Part shown: positions 34,377-43,524 of the stretch, piece by piece | Layout: each line of letters begins with the position of its first letter | How positions within the stretch are numbered: the first letter of the stretch is position 1 | Source of the DNA: Indioceanicola profundi | GTDB lineage: Bacteria; Pseudomonadota; Alphaproteobacteria; Azospirillales; Azospirillaceae | Direction of reading: 5' to 3' | NCBI RefSeq assembly: GCF_003568845.1 | Contig: NZ_CP030126.1 | Location: forward strand, 1,205,001-1,269,000 | DNA: 64,000 bases | Notes under the pieces: model-generated | Databases searched by the model: none | What the model was told of the DNA's origin: nothing | What the model saw: only the letters and a program-made list of their open reading frames with translations | Made by a program: the position numbers and the translations under genes

Positions 34377-35400
34377 TTCCCTGGCGGCATCCCGCGCCGT
34401 CACCTACGGATGCGCTGGCCACCGCCTCACGGCGGAGGAGCGGCAATTTTTCCGGGATGCCGATCCGTTCGGCTTTATCCTGTTCGGCCGCAATGTGGCT
34501 TCGCCGGACCAGGTCCGGGCGTTGGTGTCGGAGCTGCGGGACGCAGTCGGACGGGATGCGCCGGTGCTGATCGACCAGGAGGGCGGCCGCGTCGCACGGC
34601 TGCGTCCGCCCCACTGGCCGGCCCATACGCCGGCCCGGACCATCGGCGGCGTTGCCGAAGCGGATCGATCGCGTGGGCTTCGGGCGGCGTGGCTGCACGG
34701 TCGGCTTATCGGGGCTATGCTGGCTGATCTCGGCATCGACCTGGATTGCGCGCCCGTAGCGGACATCCCGGTTCCTGGCAGCCATGACGTGATCGGCGAC
34801 CGTGCATTCTGCGGCGATGCGCATCTGGCGGCCGATCTGGCCCGTGCGATGGCGGATGGTCTTGCTGCCGCGGGGGTCATGCCCTGTGTGAAACATATAC
34901 CCGGGCACGGGCGCGCCTTGGCTGACAGCCATCTGGAACTGCCTGTGGTGAAGGCATCCCGGACAGAGCTGGAAGTGACGGATTTCCTGCCATTCAGGCT
35001 ACTGTCCGGCCTGCCTACCGGGATGGCTGCGCACATTGTTTTCACCTCCATCGATGCCGACCGGCCATCCAGCACATCTGCGACCGTGGTGAATGAAGTG
35101 ATCCGCGGCTGGATTGGCTTTGACGGGCTGCTGTTCAGCGATGACCTATCCATGCAGGCGCTGCGCGGCGGGCCGGCCGAGCGGGCCCTGGCCGTGCTGG
35201 CCGGAGGCTGCGACATAGCCCTGCACTGCAACGGCAAGCTGGCGGAGATGGTGGAGATCGCGGCCGCAGCACCCCATATGACGGAAGCGGCGGTCCTGCG
35301 TTGGCGGCGTGCCAAGGCCTGGATGCCCGCAGTGCAGGCGGCGGATACGGCGGCGCTCCGCGCCGAATTCGACCAGCTCCTGGCCGCCGGAGACGTATGA
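34363..35400 (+). CDS. nagZ: beta-N-acetylhexosaminidase NagZ
   Basis: NagZ is a cytoplasmic glycoside hydrolase (family 3) that removes N-acetylglucosamine from recycled muropeptides. The 345-residue protein shows GFILFGRNVASPDQV, DQEGGRVARLRPP near residue 68, KHIPGHGRALADSHLELP near 177 (the catalytic His loop), and FSDDLSMQAL near 253 (the nucleophile Asp). The start is TTG 34363, overlapping the SPOR gene end by 14 bases and preceded by AGGGGG. It is followed by the M50 protease gene after three bases. Confidence 0.93.
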   Translation: MSSADSLAASRAVTYGCAGHRLTAEERQFFRDADPFGFILFGRNVASPDQVRALVSELRDAVGRDAPVLIDQEGGRVARLRPPHWPAHTPARTIGGVAEADRSRGLRAAWLHGRLIGAMLADLGIDLDCAPVADIPVPGSHDVIGDRAFCGDAHLAADLARAMADGLAAAGVMPCVKHIPGHGRALADSHLELPVVKASRTELEVTDFLPFRLLSGLPTGMAAHIVFTSIDADRPSSTSATVVNEVIRGWIGFDGLLFSDDLSMQALRGGPAERALAVLAGGCDIALHCNGKLAEMVEIAAAAPHMTEAAVLRWRRAKAWMPAVQAADTAALRAEFDQLLAAGDV

Positions 35401-35403
35401 CGC

Positions 35404-36096
35404 ATGCCGGATCTCGGCCAATTCCTTTACATCCTTTCCATCGTGGCGATTCCAGCCATCGTCGCAATCACCTTCCATGAGGCTGCGCATGGCTATGCAG
35501 CGCTGAAGCTGGGCGACGACACGGCTTTGCGGCTTGGAAGGGTCAGCTTCAACCCGATCCGGCATGTGGACCCGTTCGGCACCGTGTTGCTGCCGCTGAT
35601 CCTGGCGTTGACGACCGGATTCGTCTTCGGCTGGGCCAAGCCGGTTCCCGTGAATTTCAACCGGCTGAACAATCCCCGCCGCGACATGGTGTGGGTGGCG
35701 CTGGCCGGGCCGGGCGTGAATATCGCGCTTGCGCTGGCATCGGCGCTGCTGCTGCATGTGGCCGGCCTTATGCCGGACTATTTCGCCGAATGGTTCGTGG
35801 CGAATCTGCAGTTCTCCGTCCTGATCAATGTGATTCTGGCGGTGTTCAATATGATACCGCTGCCGCCGCTGGATGGCGGACGAGTGGCTGTGGGCATCCT
35901 GCCCTATCCGCTGGCACGTCCTCTCGCGCAGCTTGAGCGCTATGGCATGCTGATCCTGATTGGGGTGATCTTCCTACTTCCCTTCGTGGCGGGGCAGCTC
36001 GGCTATCCCTTCAGCCCCATCTCCTGGCTTCTCGGCCCGCCGGTGGAGTACATCCAGACCCTGATCTTCCAAGTGACGGGCCTGCTTCCGTGGTGA
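35404..36096 (+). CDS. site-2 protease family (M50) zinc metalloprotease
   Basis: This 230-residue multi-pass membrane protein has the zinc-binding HEAAHGYAALKLGDDTA motif in its first helix (residues 22-38) and the partner motif MIPLPPLDGGRVAVG near 153. These are the HExxH and DG motifs of intramembrane site-2 proteases. The substrate is unknown; in this chromosomal string, between nagZ and scpA, the family is conserved across alphaproteobacteria. About five helices are visible. Its stop overlaps the scpA start. Confidence 0.92.
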   Translation: MPDLGQFLYILSIVAIPAIVAITFHEAAHGYAALKLGDDTALRLGRVSFNPIRHVDPFGTVLLPLILALTTGFVFGWAKPVPVNFNRLNNPRRDMVWVALAGPGVNIALALASALLLHVAGLMPDYFAEWFVANLQFSVLINVILAVFNMIPLPPLDGGRVAVGILPYPLARPLAQLERYGMLILIGVIFLLPFVAGQLGYPFSPISWLLGPPVEYIQTLIFQVTGLLPW

Positions 36097-36908
36097 GCCG
36101 GCCGGAGAGCCCCGTGCAAGGCGACGGGTTTCAGGAGGATGTCCGGGCGACGGGTCCAGTAGGGGATGCGCTGCTGGTCCTGGACATCGATGGTTATGAG
36201 GGGCCTATCGACCTTCTGCTGGCCCTGGCGCGCGACCAGAAGGTCGACCTGACCCGGATATCCATCCTTCAGCTGGCCGAGCAGTATCTGGCCTTCGTTG
36301 CGGAAGCGCGGCGGCTGCGCCTGGAACTTGCGGCGGACTATCTGGTAATGGCGGCGTGGCTGGCCTACCTCAAGTCCCGTCTGCTGCTGCCCGAACCGGA
36401 GGAGGAGCAGCCGAGCGGCGAGGAGTTGGCGGCGGCCCTGGCTTTCCAGCTTCAGCGGCTGGAAGCCATGCAGAATGCCGCGGCCCGGCTGTTCTCACGG
36501 CCGCAACTCGGCCGGGACATCTTTGGCCGTGGTGCGCCGGAGGATGTGCCGGTAGCCGAAAAGCGGGTAGTTGACGTAACGCTGTACGACCTGCTCAAGG
36601 CCTATGGCGAGCACAAGCGCCGACAGGCCGGGCAGGGGCCCTTGCATATCCGCCCGACGGAGCTGTACTCCATCGAAGAGGCGATTCAGCGGCTGACAGG
36701 CATGCTCGGCAAGCTGCCGGACTGGACGCGCCTGTCCAGCTTCCTGCCGGGCGGTTGGCGGAGCAGTTCGCTCAAGGCGCGGTCGGCCATCGCCAGCACC
36801 TTCGTCGCCACTCTCGAACTCGCCAAGGCCGGCGAGATCGAGTTGCGCCAGGACGGCGTATTCCAGCCCATTTATCTGCGCCGCCCGCCGGGCGGGCCAC
36901 GGGATTGA
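36090..36908 (+). CDS. scpA: segregation and condensation protein A
   Basis: ScpA is the kleisin subunit that bridges SMC heads with ScpB in the bacterial condensin. The 272-residue protein has the kleisin N-terminus DIDGYEGPIDLLLALARDQKVDLTRISILQLAEQYL near residues 32-66 and a winged-helix C-terminus (SIASTFVATLELAKAGEIELRQDGVFQPIYL). The start is uncertain: GTG 36090 overlaps the protease stop, while GTG 36114 has a clear GGAGAG ribosome-binding site five bases upstream and may be the real start. It is four bases ahead of scpB. Confidence 0.93.
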   Translation: MVSRPESPVQGDGFQEDVRATGPVGDALLVLDIDGYEGPIDLLLALARDQKVDLTRISILQLAEQYLAFVAEARRLRLELAADYLVMAAWLAYLKSRLLLPEPEEEQPSGEELAAALAFQLQRLEAMQNAAARLFSRPQLGRDIFGRGAPEDVPVAEKRVVDVTLYDLLKAYGEHKRRQAGQGPLHIRPTELYSIEEAIQRLTGMLGKLPDWTRLSSFLPGGWRSSSLKARSAIASTFVATLELAKAGEIELRQDGVFQPIYLRRPPGGPRD

Positions 36909-36912
36909 CCGG

Positions 36913-37653
36913 ATGAGCACCGAGAGCGACCCCACCTATATCGAGCTGGATGACAGCCCGGATGCCATGTCCCCACTGCTCGAGGAGGCAGAGCAGGCGG
37001 AGGCGGAGCGGGACGAGCCCGCGCAGCGACAGCCGCTGAGCCGCAAGGGCGCCGCCCACATCCCGTCCGACCATGTGCAGCGCTTGCGGCTTCTGGAAGC
37101 GCTGTTGTTCGCCTCTGCCGAGCCCGTAGCGGAACAGGATCTCCAGGTCCGCTTTGGCGATGGCGTTGATATCGCGTCGCTGCTGGCCGAGTTGGCTGAG
37201 CTTTACGCCCACCGCGGCGTGAACCTCGTGGCGTTCGGCGGTCGTTGGGCATTCCGCACGTCGCCGGACCTCGGCGACTATCTCCGCATGGAGACGGAGG
37301 TACAGCAGAAGCTTTCCCGCGCCGCCATCGAGACCTTGGCCATTATCGCCTATCACCAGCCGGTGACCCGCGCGGAGATCGAGAGCATCCGCGGTGTCGC
37401 CACCAGCAAGGGCACGCTGGACATATTGATGGAGGCCGGCTGGATTCGCCCCGGCCGTCGTCGGGAGACGCCGGGCCGGCCGGTTACATGGATCACAACG
37501 CCGCACTTCCTAGACCATTTCGGCCTCGAAACGCTGCGCGATCTTCCGGGCGTCGAGGATCTCCGCGCTGCGGGGCTGCTGGACAGCCGCCCCGCCATCG
37601 GCCCGCTGTCCGGCGGAGCATCCGCGACGCCCGAGACGCCGGAAGAAGATTGA
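36913..37653 (+). CDS. scpB: segregation and condensation protein B
   Basis: ScpB dimerises and binds ScpA to complete the SMC condensin complex. The 246-residue protein has two winged-helix domains; diagnostic segments are LLEALLFASAEPV near residue 57, GRWAFRTSPDLGDYL near 113, and AAIETLAIIAYHQPVTRAEIESIRGV near 138. An acidic N-terminal extension of about 45 residues precedes the core. It follows scpA by four bases. In many relatives the tat genes follow directly; here an ABC ATPase lies between. Confidence 0.93.
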   Translation: MSTESDPTYIELDDSPDAMSPLLEEAEQAEAERDEPAQRQPLSRKGAAHIPSDHVQRLRLLEALLFASAEPVAEQDLQVRFGDGVDIASLLAELAELYAHRGVNLVAFGGRWAFRTSPDLGDYLRMETEVQQKLSRAAIETLAIIAYHQPVTRAEIESIRGVATSKGTLDILMEAGWIRPGRRRETPGRPVTWITTPHFLDHFGLETLRDLPGVEDLRAAGLLDSRPAIGPLSGGASATPETPEED

Positions 37654-37709
37654 GGGAGAGTTTTCCGCTGTCCCCGAACGATTTGGCGCCCCTCGCGACT
37701 GCGAGCGAT

Positions 37710-37738
37710 TTGCATTGGCGGCCTGTTGTGCCCTAATA
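37710..37738 (+). promoter_or_regulatory. probable promoter of the FbpC-like gene
   Basis: TTGCAT (37710-37715), a 17-base spacer and CTAATA (37733-37738) lie 37 bases before the next start codon, in a 121-base gap after scpB. This suggests the ABC gene is transcribed independently of its neighbours. Confidence 0.4.
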
Positions 37739-37774
37739 AGGGAGCATGATCCCGTAAGCCCCGGGGCGCATCGC

Positions 37775-38977
37775 ATGGACTCACCCTTGGTTTCCCACGC
37801 ACCGGACACTTCCGCCGACGCCGGTTGGCGCAGCAGTACCAGCACGGCTACGGTTCCGTTGGACGCCTATGGCCCGGCACAGGGCTGGGCGTCCGCCGCC
37901 CGTCCGGCCCTGTCCCTGGACCGGGTCAGCCACCGCTACCGCACAAAGCTGGCCGTGAACGATGTCAGCCTGTCGATCGCGGCGGGCGAGATCGTCTGCC
38001 TGGTCGGGCCGTCCGGCTGCGGAAAATCGACGCTGCTGCGCCTTGCGGCGGGGCTGGAAACCTTGCAGCAGGGGACCATCGGCATCGATGGCCGGACGAT
38101 TGCCGAGCCCGGCCACGCCCTGGCTCCGGAGCGCCGAGGCATCGGCCTGGTGTTCCAGGACTACGCACTCTTCCCGCATCTGACCGTTCTGGACAATGTC
38201 CGCTTCGGCCTGAACCGGCTTCCGGCGGCGGAGCAGAAGCTGCGCGCCATGGAGGCGCTGACCCAGGTCGGCATGCAGGACTATGCCAAGTCCTATCCCG
38301 ACGCCCTGTCCGGCGGACAGCAGCAGCGGGTGGCGCTGGCGCGGGCCATGGCGCCGAAGCCGGCCGTACTGTTGCTGGACGAGCCTTTCAGCGGGCTGGA
38401 CACGCGCCTTCGGGAAACGGTGCGGGACGAGACGCTGCACGTGCTGAAGAAGAGCGGGGCGGCGACCATGATCGTCACCCACGATCCCGAGGAAGCGATG
38501 TTCCTGGCGGACCGGATCGCGCTGATGCGCGATGGGCAACTGGTCCAGGTCGGCGCGCCGGTCGAACTCTATACCCGGCCGGCCTGCATCTTCGCCGCCA
38601 GCTTCTTCGGCGAGGTGAACCAACTTTCCGCCCGCGTACGCGGCGGCAGGGTCGAGACGCCCGTGGGCTCGATCGCCACCGGCCATCTCGCCGAGGGGGA
38701 GGAGGTGGATGTCCTGATCCGTCCGGAGGGGCTTCACCTCACCACGGGTCCCGACGATGCGGTCGGGCCGGAAGTCGGCAACCTTGCGCGCGTCGAAGCG
38801 TCGCGCCTGCTGGGCCGGAGCAGTCTGGTGCATCTGCGGGTGCATGACGGCCGGGGCGGGACCCTTCACATGCACGCCCGCATGGCTGGACAGTTCCTTC
38901 CGCCAGAGGGAAGTTACGTTTCCGTCCGGTTGGAAGAACGCCAGAGCTTTGTTTTCCCGGCTCGCCACCCTACCTGA
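37775..38977 (+). CDS. ABC transporter ATP-binding protein (FbpC/PotA-like), orphan
   Basis: This 400-residue ATPase has Walker A GPSGCGKSTLLRLAAGLE near residue 75, the Q-loop in LVFQDYALFPHLTVLDNV near 126, the ABC signature LSGGQQQRVALARAMA near 180, Walker B LLLDEPFSGLD near 200, and a C-terminal TOBE domain that includes VDVLIRPEGLHL. This layout is typical of the iron(III)/spermidine/molybdate import subfamily. An unusual 45-residue Ser/Thr-rich N-terminus precedes the domain. No permease or binding protein is nearby, so the partner is unknown. It has its own promoter between scpB and tatA. Confidence 0.9.
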   Translation: MDSPLVSHAPDTSADAGWRSSTSTATVPLDAYGPAQGWASAARPALSLDRVSHRYRTKLAVNDVSLSIAAGEIVCLVGPSGCGKSTLLRLAAGLETLQQGTIGIDGRTIAEPGHALAPERRGIGLVFQDYALFPHLTVLDNVRFGLNRLPAAEQKLRAMEALTQVGMQDYAKSYPDALSGGQQQRVALARAMAPKPAVLLLDEPFSGLDTRLRETVRDETLHVLKKSGAATMIVTHDPEEAMFLADRIALMRDGQLVQVGAPVELYTRPACIFAASFFGEVNQLSARVRGGRVETPVGSIATGHLAEGEEVDVLIRPEGLHLTTGPDDAVGPEVGNLARVEASRLLGRSSLVHLRVHDGRGGTLHMHARMAGQFLPPEGSYVSVRLEERQSFVFPARHPT

Positions 38978-39028
38978 GAATAGGCGGATAGATGTCCCGC
39001 GCTAAGTCGTCCTGATAAGGGGGCGACA

Positions 39029-39057
39029 TTGCAGGGCGGAATCCTTTCTGCCATTAT
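39029..39057 (+). promoter_or_regulatory. probable tatABC promoter
   Basis: TTGCAG (39029-39034) and CATTAT (39052-39057) with a 17-base spacer lie 48 bases ahead of tatA, in the 128-base gap after the ABC gene. Confidence 0.42.
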
Positions 39058-39105
39058 CGCGGCTCTTTCGGCCGGGCACCGCCCCGGCATTGCGGAGTGA
39101 CGTTT

Positions 39106-39351
39106 ATGGGCAATATCGGGATTTGGCAGATTCTGCTGGTCCTCGTGATCATCCTGATCCTGTTCGGCGCGGGCAAGCTGCCGAAGGTGATGGGCGACTT
39201 CGCCAAGGGTATCCGGAACTTCAAGTCCGGACTGAAGGATGACACGGACGATCAGGAAACGGCCGACCAAAGGGCCCTGCGTTCGGAACAGACGGTGCCG
39301 ACCGGGACCACCACCGCCACCGTGAACAAGGACGAGGCCGCCAAGGGCTGA
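39106..39351 (+). CDS. tatA: Sec-independent translocase subunit TatA
   Basis: TatA forms the protein-conducting oligomer for folded, twin-arginine-signal proteins. The 81-residue protein has a short N-terminus, one membrane helix (IWQILLVLVIILILFGAGKLP, residues 5-25) with the hallmark FGAGKLP hinge, an amphipathic helix (KVMGDFAKGIRNFKSGL) and an acidic tail. The ATG at 39106 follows CGGAG at 8-base spacing. First gene of tatABC. Confidence 0.94.
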   Translation: MGNIGIWQILLVLVIILILFGAGKLPKVMGDFAKGIRNFKSGLKDDTDDQETADQRALRSEQTVPTGTTTATVNKDEAAKG

Positions 39352-39401
39352 TCGCCCCTGGCGCGACCTGCGTCCGCCCCTGTGCCGCCGGACCTACATA
39401 G

Positions 39402-39905
39402 ATGTTTGATATCGGCTGGCCCGAACTGTTCGTGATCGCAGTCGTGGCCCTCGTGGTCATCGGGCCCAAGGATCTCCCGCGTGTCCTTCATACCGTCGGC
39501 AAGTGGGTCCGAAAGGCCCGCTCGCTCGCGCGGGACTTCCAGTCCAGCGTCGACGACATGGTCCGTGAGGCGGAGCTCGACGATCTGCGCAAGCAGATGC
39601 AGCAGGCCCGCAGCCTGAATGTAAGGGACCAGGTCGAGAAGGCCATCGATCCCAAGGGCCAGCTCCGCGACTCGTTGACGTTCGGCGACCTCGACATTGA
39701 CGAGGGCGATGACGGAGTGGACCGCCCGTCTCCGGAGACGAAGTCGGCAGGCGCCACTCCGTCCAGCCCAACAGCTCTGGAACACAAGCCGGCTGTGGAG
39801 ATGCCTCCGGTAAAAGCGGCGGCACCGGATCAGGCGCATCCTGCGGCGCCGTCCGCACCGGAAACCGGGCCGGCAGATGCGCCGGCCGCCGAGAAGCGGG
39901 GCTGA
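39402..39905 (+). CDS. tatB: Sec-independent translocase subunit TatB
   Basis: TatB works with TatC as the signal-peptide receptor. The 167-residue protein has the N-terminal helix FDIGWPELFVIAVVALVVIGPKDLP with the typical GPKDLPR motif, an amphipathic helix, and a long Pro/Ala/Glu-rich C-terminal tail. The residues after VGKWVRKARSLARDFQSSVDDM match TatB rather than TatA. It lies between tatA and tatC and is followed by tatC after six bases. Confidence 0.94.
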   Translation: MFDIGWPELFVIAVVALVVIGPKDLPRVLHTVGKWVRKARSLARDFQSSVDDMVREAELDDLRKQMQQARSLNVRDQVEKAIDPKGQLRDSLTFGDLDIDEGDDGVDRPSPETKSAGATPSSPTALEHKPAVEMPPVKAAAPDQAHPAAPSAPETGPADAPAAEKRG

Positions 39906-39911
39906 CGCGCC

Positions 39912-40721
39912 ATGGCTGCCAATCCGCATACCGACGACCACGACGAGATCGAAGACAGCAAAATGCCGCTGCTCGATCATCTGATCGAGCTGCGGGACCG
40001 GCTTATCTATGCCGTCGGAGCGCTGCTGATCGCCTTTCTGGTCTGCTACTACTTCGCCGAGGATATCTACCAGATCCTGATGCGGCCGCTGGAGCAGGCG
40101 CTTGGCGACAAGGCCGGGGCGCGGCGCATGATCTTCACGGCACCGCAGGAATTCTTCTTCACCCAGATGAAGGTGGCCTTCTGGGCCGGTGCGCTGATCG
40201 CCTTCCCGGTGATTGCGAACCAGGTCTGGAAGTTCGTTGCGCCCGGCCTGTACAAGCACGAACGCAAGGCGTTCCTGCCGTTCCTGGCGGCGACGCCTGT
40301 GCTGTTCATGATGGGCGGGGCGCTGGTCTACTTCTTCATCATGCCCTTGGCGCTGTCCTTCTTCTTCAGCTTCGAAATATCGGCTGCGGAAGGCGTCATG
40401 GCGGTCGAGGCGGAAACGCGGGTGGCGGAATATCTGTCGCTGGTGATGGCGCTGATCTTCGCCTTCGGCATCGCCTTCCAGCTTCCGGTGCTGCTGACTC
40501 TGCTGGCGCGTGCCGGGCTGGTGACGGCGGACAGTCTGGCTGCGAAGCGTCGCTATGCCATCGTGGCGATCTTTGCCGTGGCCGCGGTTCTGACCCCACC
40601 AGATGTCATCAGCCAGATCGGTCTCGGCGTGCCGCTGATCCTGCTCTACGAAATCTCCGTGTTCCTGGCCCGGCGGATGGAGAGGAAGCGCGCCGACGCG
40701 GAAGCGGAGGATGCTGAGTAG
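39912..40721 (+). CDS. tatC: Sec-independent translocase subunit TatC
   Basis: TatC is the six-helix core that binds the twin-arginine signal. The 269-residue protein shows the conserved PLLDHLIELRDRLIYAVGAL start near residue 19, FTAPQEFFFTQMKVAFWAG near 76, KFVAPGLYKHERKAFLPF near 107, and the last helices with FGIAFQLPVLL and LTPPDVISQIGLGVPLILLYE. It is complete. It is followed by serS after 86 bases. Confidence 0.96.
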   Translation: MAANPHTDDHDEIEDSKMPLLDHLIELRDRLIYAVGALLIAFLVCYYFAEDIYQILMRPLEQALGDKAGARRMIFTAPQEFFFTQMKVAFWAGALIAFPVIANQVWKFVAPGLYKHERKAFLPFLAATPVLFMMGGALVYFFIMPLALSFFFSFEISAAEGVMAVEAETRVAEYLSLVMALIFAFGIAFQLPVLLTLLARAGLVTADSLAAKRRYAIVAIFAVAAVLTPPDVISQIGLGVPLILLYEISVFLARRMERKRADAEAEDAE

Positions 40722-40807
40722 GGTCGGGCTGGAAACCGGTCACTGGACCGGGGAGCGGCGGGCCACTATAACTCGTGGCCCGGTGAACCCGCTGAAGACC
40801 TGTTTCC

Positions 40808-42088
40808 ATGCACGACATCCGCGCTATCCGTGAGAACCCAGAGGCCTTCGACAAGGGCCTGGCCCGACGCGGGCTGGAGCCGCTGTCGGCGACCGTTCTC
40901 GATCTCGATCAGAAGCGCCGTGCCGCGCAGACCGCTTTCCAGGAAATGCAGTCGCGCCGGAACGAGGCTGCCAAGCAGATTGGCGCGCTGAAGAAGCAGG
41001 GCGACGAGGCCGGCGCCCAGTCCGTCATGGAAGAGGTTGCGCGCCTTAAGGAGCGCATTCCCGCCGTCGAGGAGGAGGAGAAGGCGCTCGCCGCCGAGCT
41101 GGACAGTCTCCTGGCCGGCATTCCCAACATCCCGGCCGACGACGTGCCGGATGGTAAGGACGAAAGCCAGAACGTCGAGATCCGCCGCTGGGGCGTGCCG
41201 CCCGAGATGCCGAACGCTAAACAGCATTTCGAACTGGGCGAGGCCCTCGGCCTGATGGATTTCGAAGGGGCGGCCAGGTTGTCCGGCGCGCGCTTCACCG
41301 TCCTGAAGGCCGGATTGGCGCGCCTTGAGCGTGCGCTCGGCGACTTCATGCTGAACCTGCACACGACGGAGTTCGGCTATACCGAGGTATCGCCGCCGCT
41401 GCTGGTGCGGGACGAGGCGCTGTTCGGGACCGGACAGTTGCCGAAGTTCCGGGAGGACCTGTTCGTCACCGGTACGGGCCATTCCCTGATTCCGACCTCC
41501 GAAGTGCCGCTGACCAATCTGGTCATGGACCAGATTCTGGACGCGGAGGAGCTGCCCCTGAGGCTGACCGCGCGCACGCCCTGCTTCCGGTCGGAGGCAG
41601 GCTCTGCCGGGCGCGACACCCGTGGTATGATCCGCCAGCACCAGTTCTGGAAGGTGGAGCTGGTCGGCATCACCCGGCCCGAGCAGTCGGAGGCGGAGCA
41701 CCAGCGCATGACCGAAGCGGCGGAAACCGTGCTGAAGCGGCTGGGACTGCCCTACCGCACTGTGGCGCTGTGCACCGGCGACATGGGCTTCAGCGCTGCC
41801 AAGACCTACGACATCGAGGTCTGGCTGCCGGGGCAGGGCGCATACCGTGAAATCTCGAGCTGCTCCAACACCCGCGACTTCCAGGCCCGCCGGATGAAAG
41901 CACGGTGGCGGGCCAAGGGAGAGAAGGGGACGCAATTCGTGCACACGCTGAACGGTTCCGGCCTTGCCATCGGCCGGGCGCTGATCGCCGTGATGGAAAA
42001 CTACCAGCAGCCGGACGGGTCGATCCTGGTCCCGGAGGTCTTGAAGCCCTACATGGGCGGCCTCGACCGGATCGCCGCCAATGGCTGA
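40808..42088 (+). CDS. serS: seryl-tRNA synthetase
   Basis: This class II synthetase charges tRNA-Ser and tRNA-Sec. The 426-residue protein has the N-terminal coiled-coil arm (residues 27-105), motif 2 in [20 protein letters not shown] followed by HQFWKVELV near residue 265, and motif 3 in [20 protein letters not shown] near 382. The TSEVPLTNL segment lies near 230. Length is normal. The stop overlaps the surE start by eight bases. Confidence 0.96.
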   Translation: MHDIRAIRENPEAFDKGLARRGLEPLSATVLDLDQKRRAAQTAFQEMQSRRNEAAKQIGALKKQGDEAGAQSVMEEVARLKERIPAVEEEEKALAAELDSLLAGIPNIPADDVPDGKDESQNVEIRRWGVPPEMPNAKQHFELGEALGLMDFEGAARLSGARFTVLKAGLARLERALGDFMLNLHTTEFGYTEVSPPLLVRDEALFGTGQLPKFREDLFVTGTGHSLIPTSEVPLTNLVMDQILDAEELPLRLTARTPCFRSEAGSAGRDTRGMIRQHQFWKVELVGITRPEQSEAEHQRMTEAAETVLKRLGLPYRTVALCTGDMGFSAAKTYDIEVWLPGQGAYREISSCSNTRDFQARRMKARWRAKGEKGTQFVHTLNGSGLAIGRALIAVMENYQQPDGSILVPEVLKPYMGGLDRIAANG

Positions 42089-42860
42089 GCTGGACCTGAG
42101 CAAGGCGCGCATCCTCGTCTCCAACGACGATGGGATCAATGCGACGGGCATCGGCGTGCTGGAGCGGATCGCTCGCACGCTGTCCGAGGATGTCTGGGTG
42201 GTGGCGCCGGAGGTGGAGCAGTCCGCCGCCAGCCACAGCCTGACCATCCATCGCCCGCTGCGGATCAAGCAGTTGGGCGACAAGCGCTACACCGTGGACG
42301 GAACGCCCACTGACTGCGTGCTGCTGGCCATCAACCACATCATGGGCGACCGTCGGCCGGACCTCGTGCTGTCGGGGGTGAACCACGGCAATAATATTGG
42401 CGAGGACGTGACCTATTCGGGCACCATCGCCGCCGCGATGGAAGCGACGCTTCTGGGCATTCGCGCCATTGCCATGAGCCAGCGGATCGTCGGGATGAAC
42501 CGGGTCTACTGGGAGACGGCGGAACATTTCGGGCCGGAGGTGGTGCGGAAGGCCGTCGCCGTCGACTGGCCGCGCCATGTCCTGGTGAATGTGAATTTCC
42601 CCGACTGCCCGCCCGATCAGGTCACCGGAATACAGGTGGTTCCGCATGGGAACCGCAAGGTCGGGGATGAGTTGATCCAGCGGCTGGACCCGCGCGGGAA
42701 GCCCTATTTCTGGATCGGCCCGGTCCGGGGCGAGCAGGAGGTTCCGGTGGAGAGCGACATCCATGTCGTGACCCATGGCGGCATCTCCGTAACGCCGATC
42801 TATCTGGACCTGACCCATTATGCCGCGCTGGAGTCCCTGCGGGGAGCCTTCGCCCGATGA
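42081..42860 (+). CDS. surE: 5'/3'-nucleotidase SurE
   Basis: SurE is a stationary-phase survival phosphatase acting on nucleoside monophosphates and short polyphosphate. The 259-residue protein begins with the metal-binding motif [18 protein letters not shown] near residue 10 and has [16 protein letters not shown] near 72 and [19 protein letters not shown] near 95. It overlaps serS (8 bases) and pcm (4 bases), forming the widespread surE-pcm-nlpD unit. Confidence 0.95.
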   Translation: MAELDLSKARILVSNDDGINATGIGVLERIARTLSEDVWVVAPEVEQSAASHSLTIHRPLRIKQLGDKRYTVDGTPTDCVLLAINHIMGDRRPDLVLSGVNHGNNIGEDVTYSGTIAAAMEATLLGIRAIAMSQRIVGMNRVYWETAEHFGPEVVRKAVAVDWPRHVLVNVNFPDCPPDQVTGIQVVPHGNRKVGDELIQRLDPRGKPYFWIGPVRGEQEVPVESDIHVVTHGGISVTPIYLDLTHYAALESLRGAFAR

Positions 42861-43522
42861 GCACGGCCGCGCGCAAGATTCGCCTGCTGATGCTGTTGCG
42901 CCGGAACGGCGTCACGGATGTGCAGGTTCTGCGCGCGATGGAACTGGTCCCGCGGGAGGCATTCGTGCCGGCTACTTTCCGGGATCAGGCTTATGAAGAT
43001 ACGGCGCTCCCCATCGGACACGGACAGACGATCAGTCAGCCGCTGGTAGTGGGGCTGATGACCCAGGCGCTGGAACTCAGCGATCGGATGAAGGTGCTGG
43101 AAGTGGGAACCGGGTCCGGCTATCAGGCGGCCGTACTTTCGAAGATCGTCCGCCGGGTCTACAGCGTGGAGAGGCATCGGCCGCTGTTCCTGGAAGCGGA
43201 GGAGAAGTTCAAGGAACTGCGCCTCCACAACATCACCGCGCGCCTAGGCGACGGGATGAAGGGCTGGCCGGAGGCCGCTCCCTTCGAGCGTATCCTGGTG
43301 ACCGCCGGTGGTCTGGAGCCGCCGGCGGAACTGGTGGCGCAGCTTGCCATCGGCGGCATAATGGTCATTCCCCTGGGTCCCGACCGGCGGGAGCAGAAGG
43401 TCGTCCGCCTCCGCCGGACGGACGATGGATTGGAACGGGAGGAGCTTTGGCCCGTACGTTTCGTGCCGCTGCTGCCCGATGTGGCGTCGGACCCGGTCCC
43501 GCCGGTCGAGCAGGCGGGGTAG
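42857..43522 (+). CDS. pcm: protein-L-isoaspartate O-methyltransferase
   Basis: Pcm repairs isomerised aspartate in aged proteins by SAM-dependent methylation. The 221-residue protein has the substrate-side segment PREAFVPATFRDQAYEDTALPIGHGQTISQP near residues 30-60 and the SAM motif VLEVGTGSGYQAAVLSKI near 79. The tail is slightly longer than in E. coli. The ATGA overlap with surE shows translational coupling; the M23 lipoprotein gene starts three bases after its stop. Confidence 0.95.
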   Translation: MSTAARKIRLLMLLRRNGVTDVQVLRAMELVPREAFVPATFRDQAYEDTALPIGHGQTISQPLVVGLMTQALELSDRMKVLEVGTGSGYQAAVLSKIVRRVYSVERHRPLFLEAEEKFKELRLHNITARLGDGMKGWPEAAPFERILVTAGGLEPPAELVAQLAIGGIMVIPLGPDRREQKVVRLRRTDDGLEREELWPVRFVPLLPDVASDPVPPVEQAG

Positions 43523-43524
43523 TG

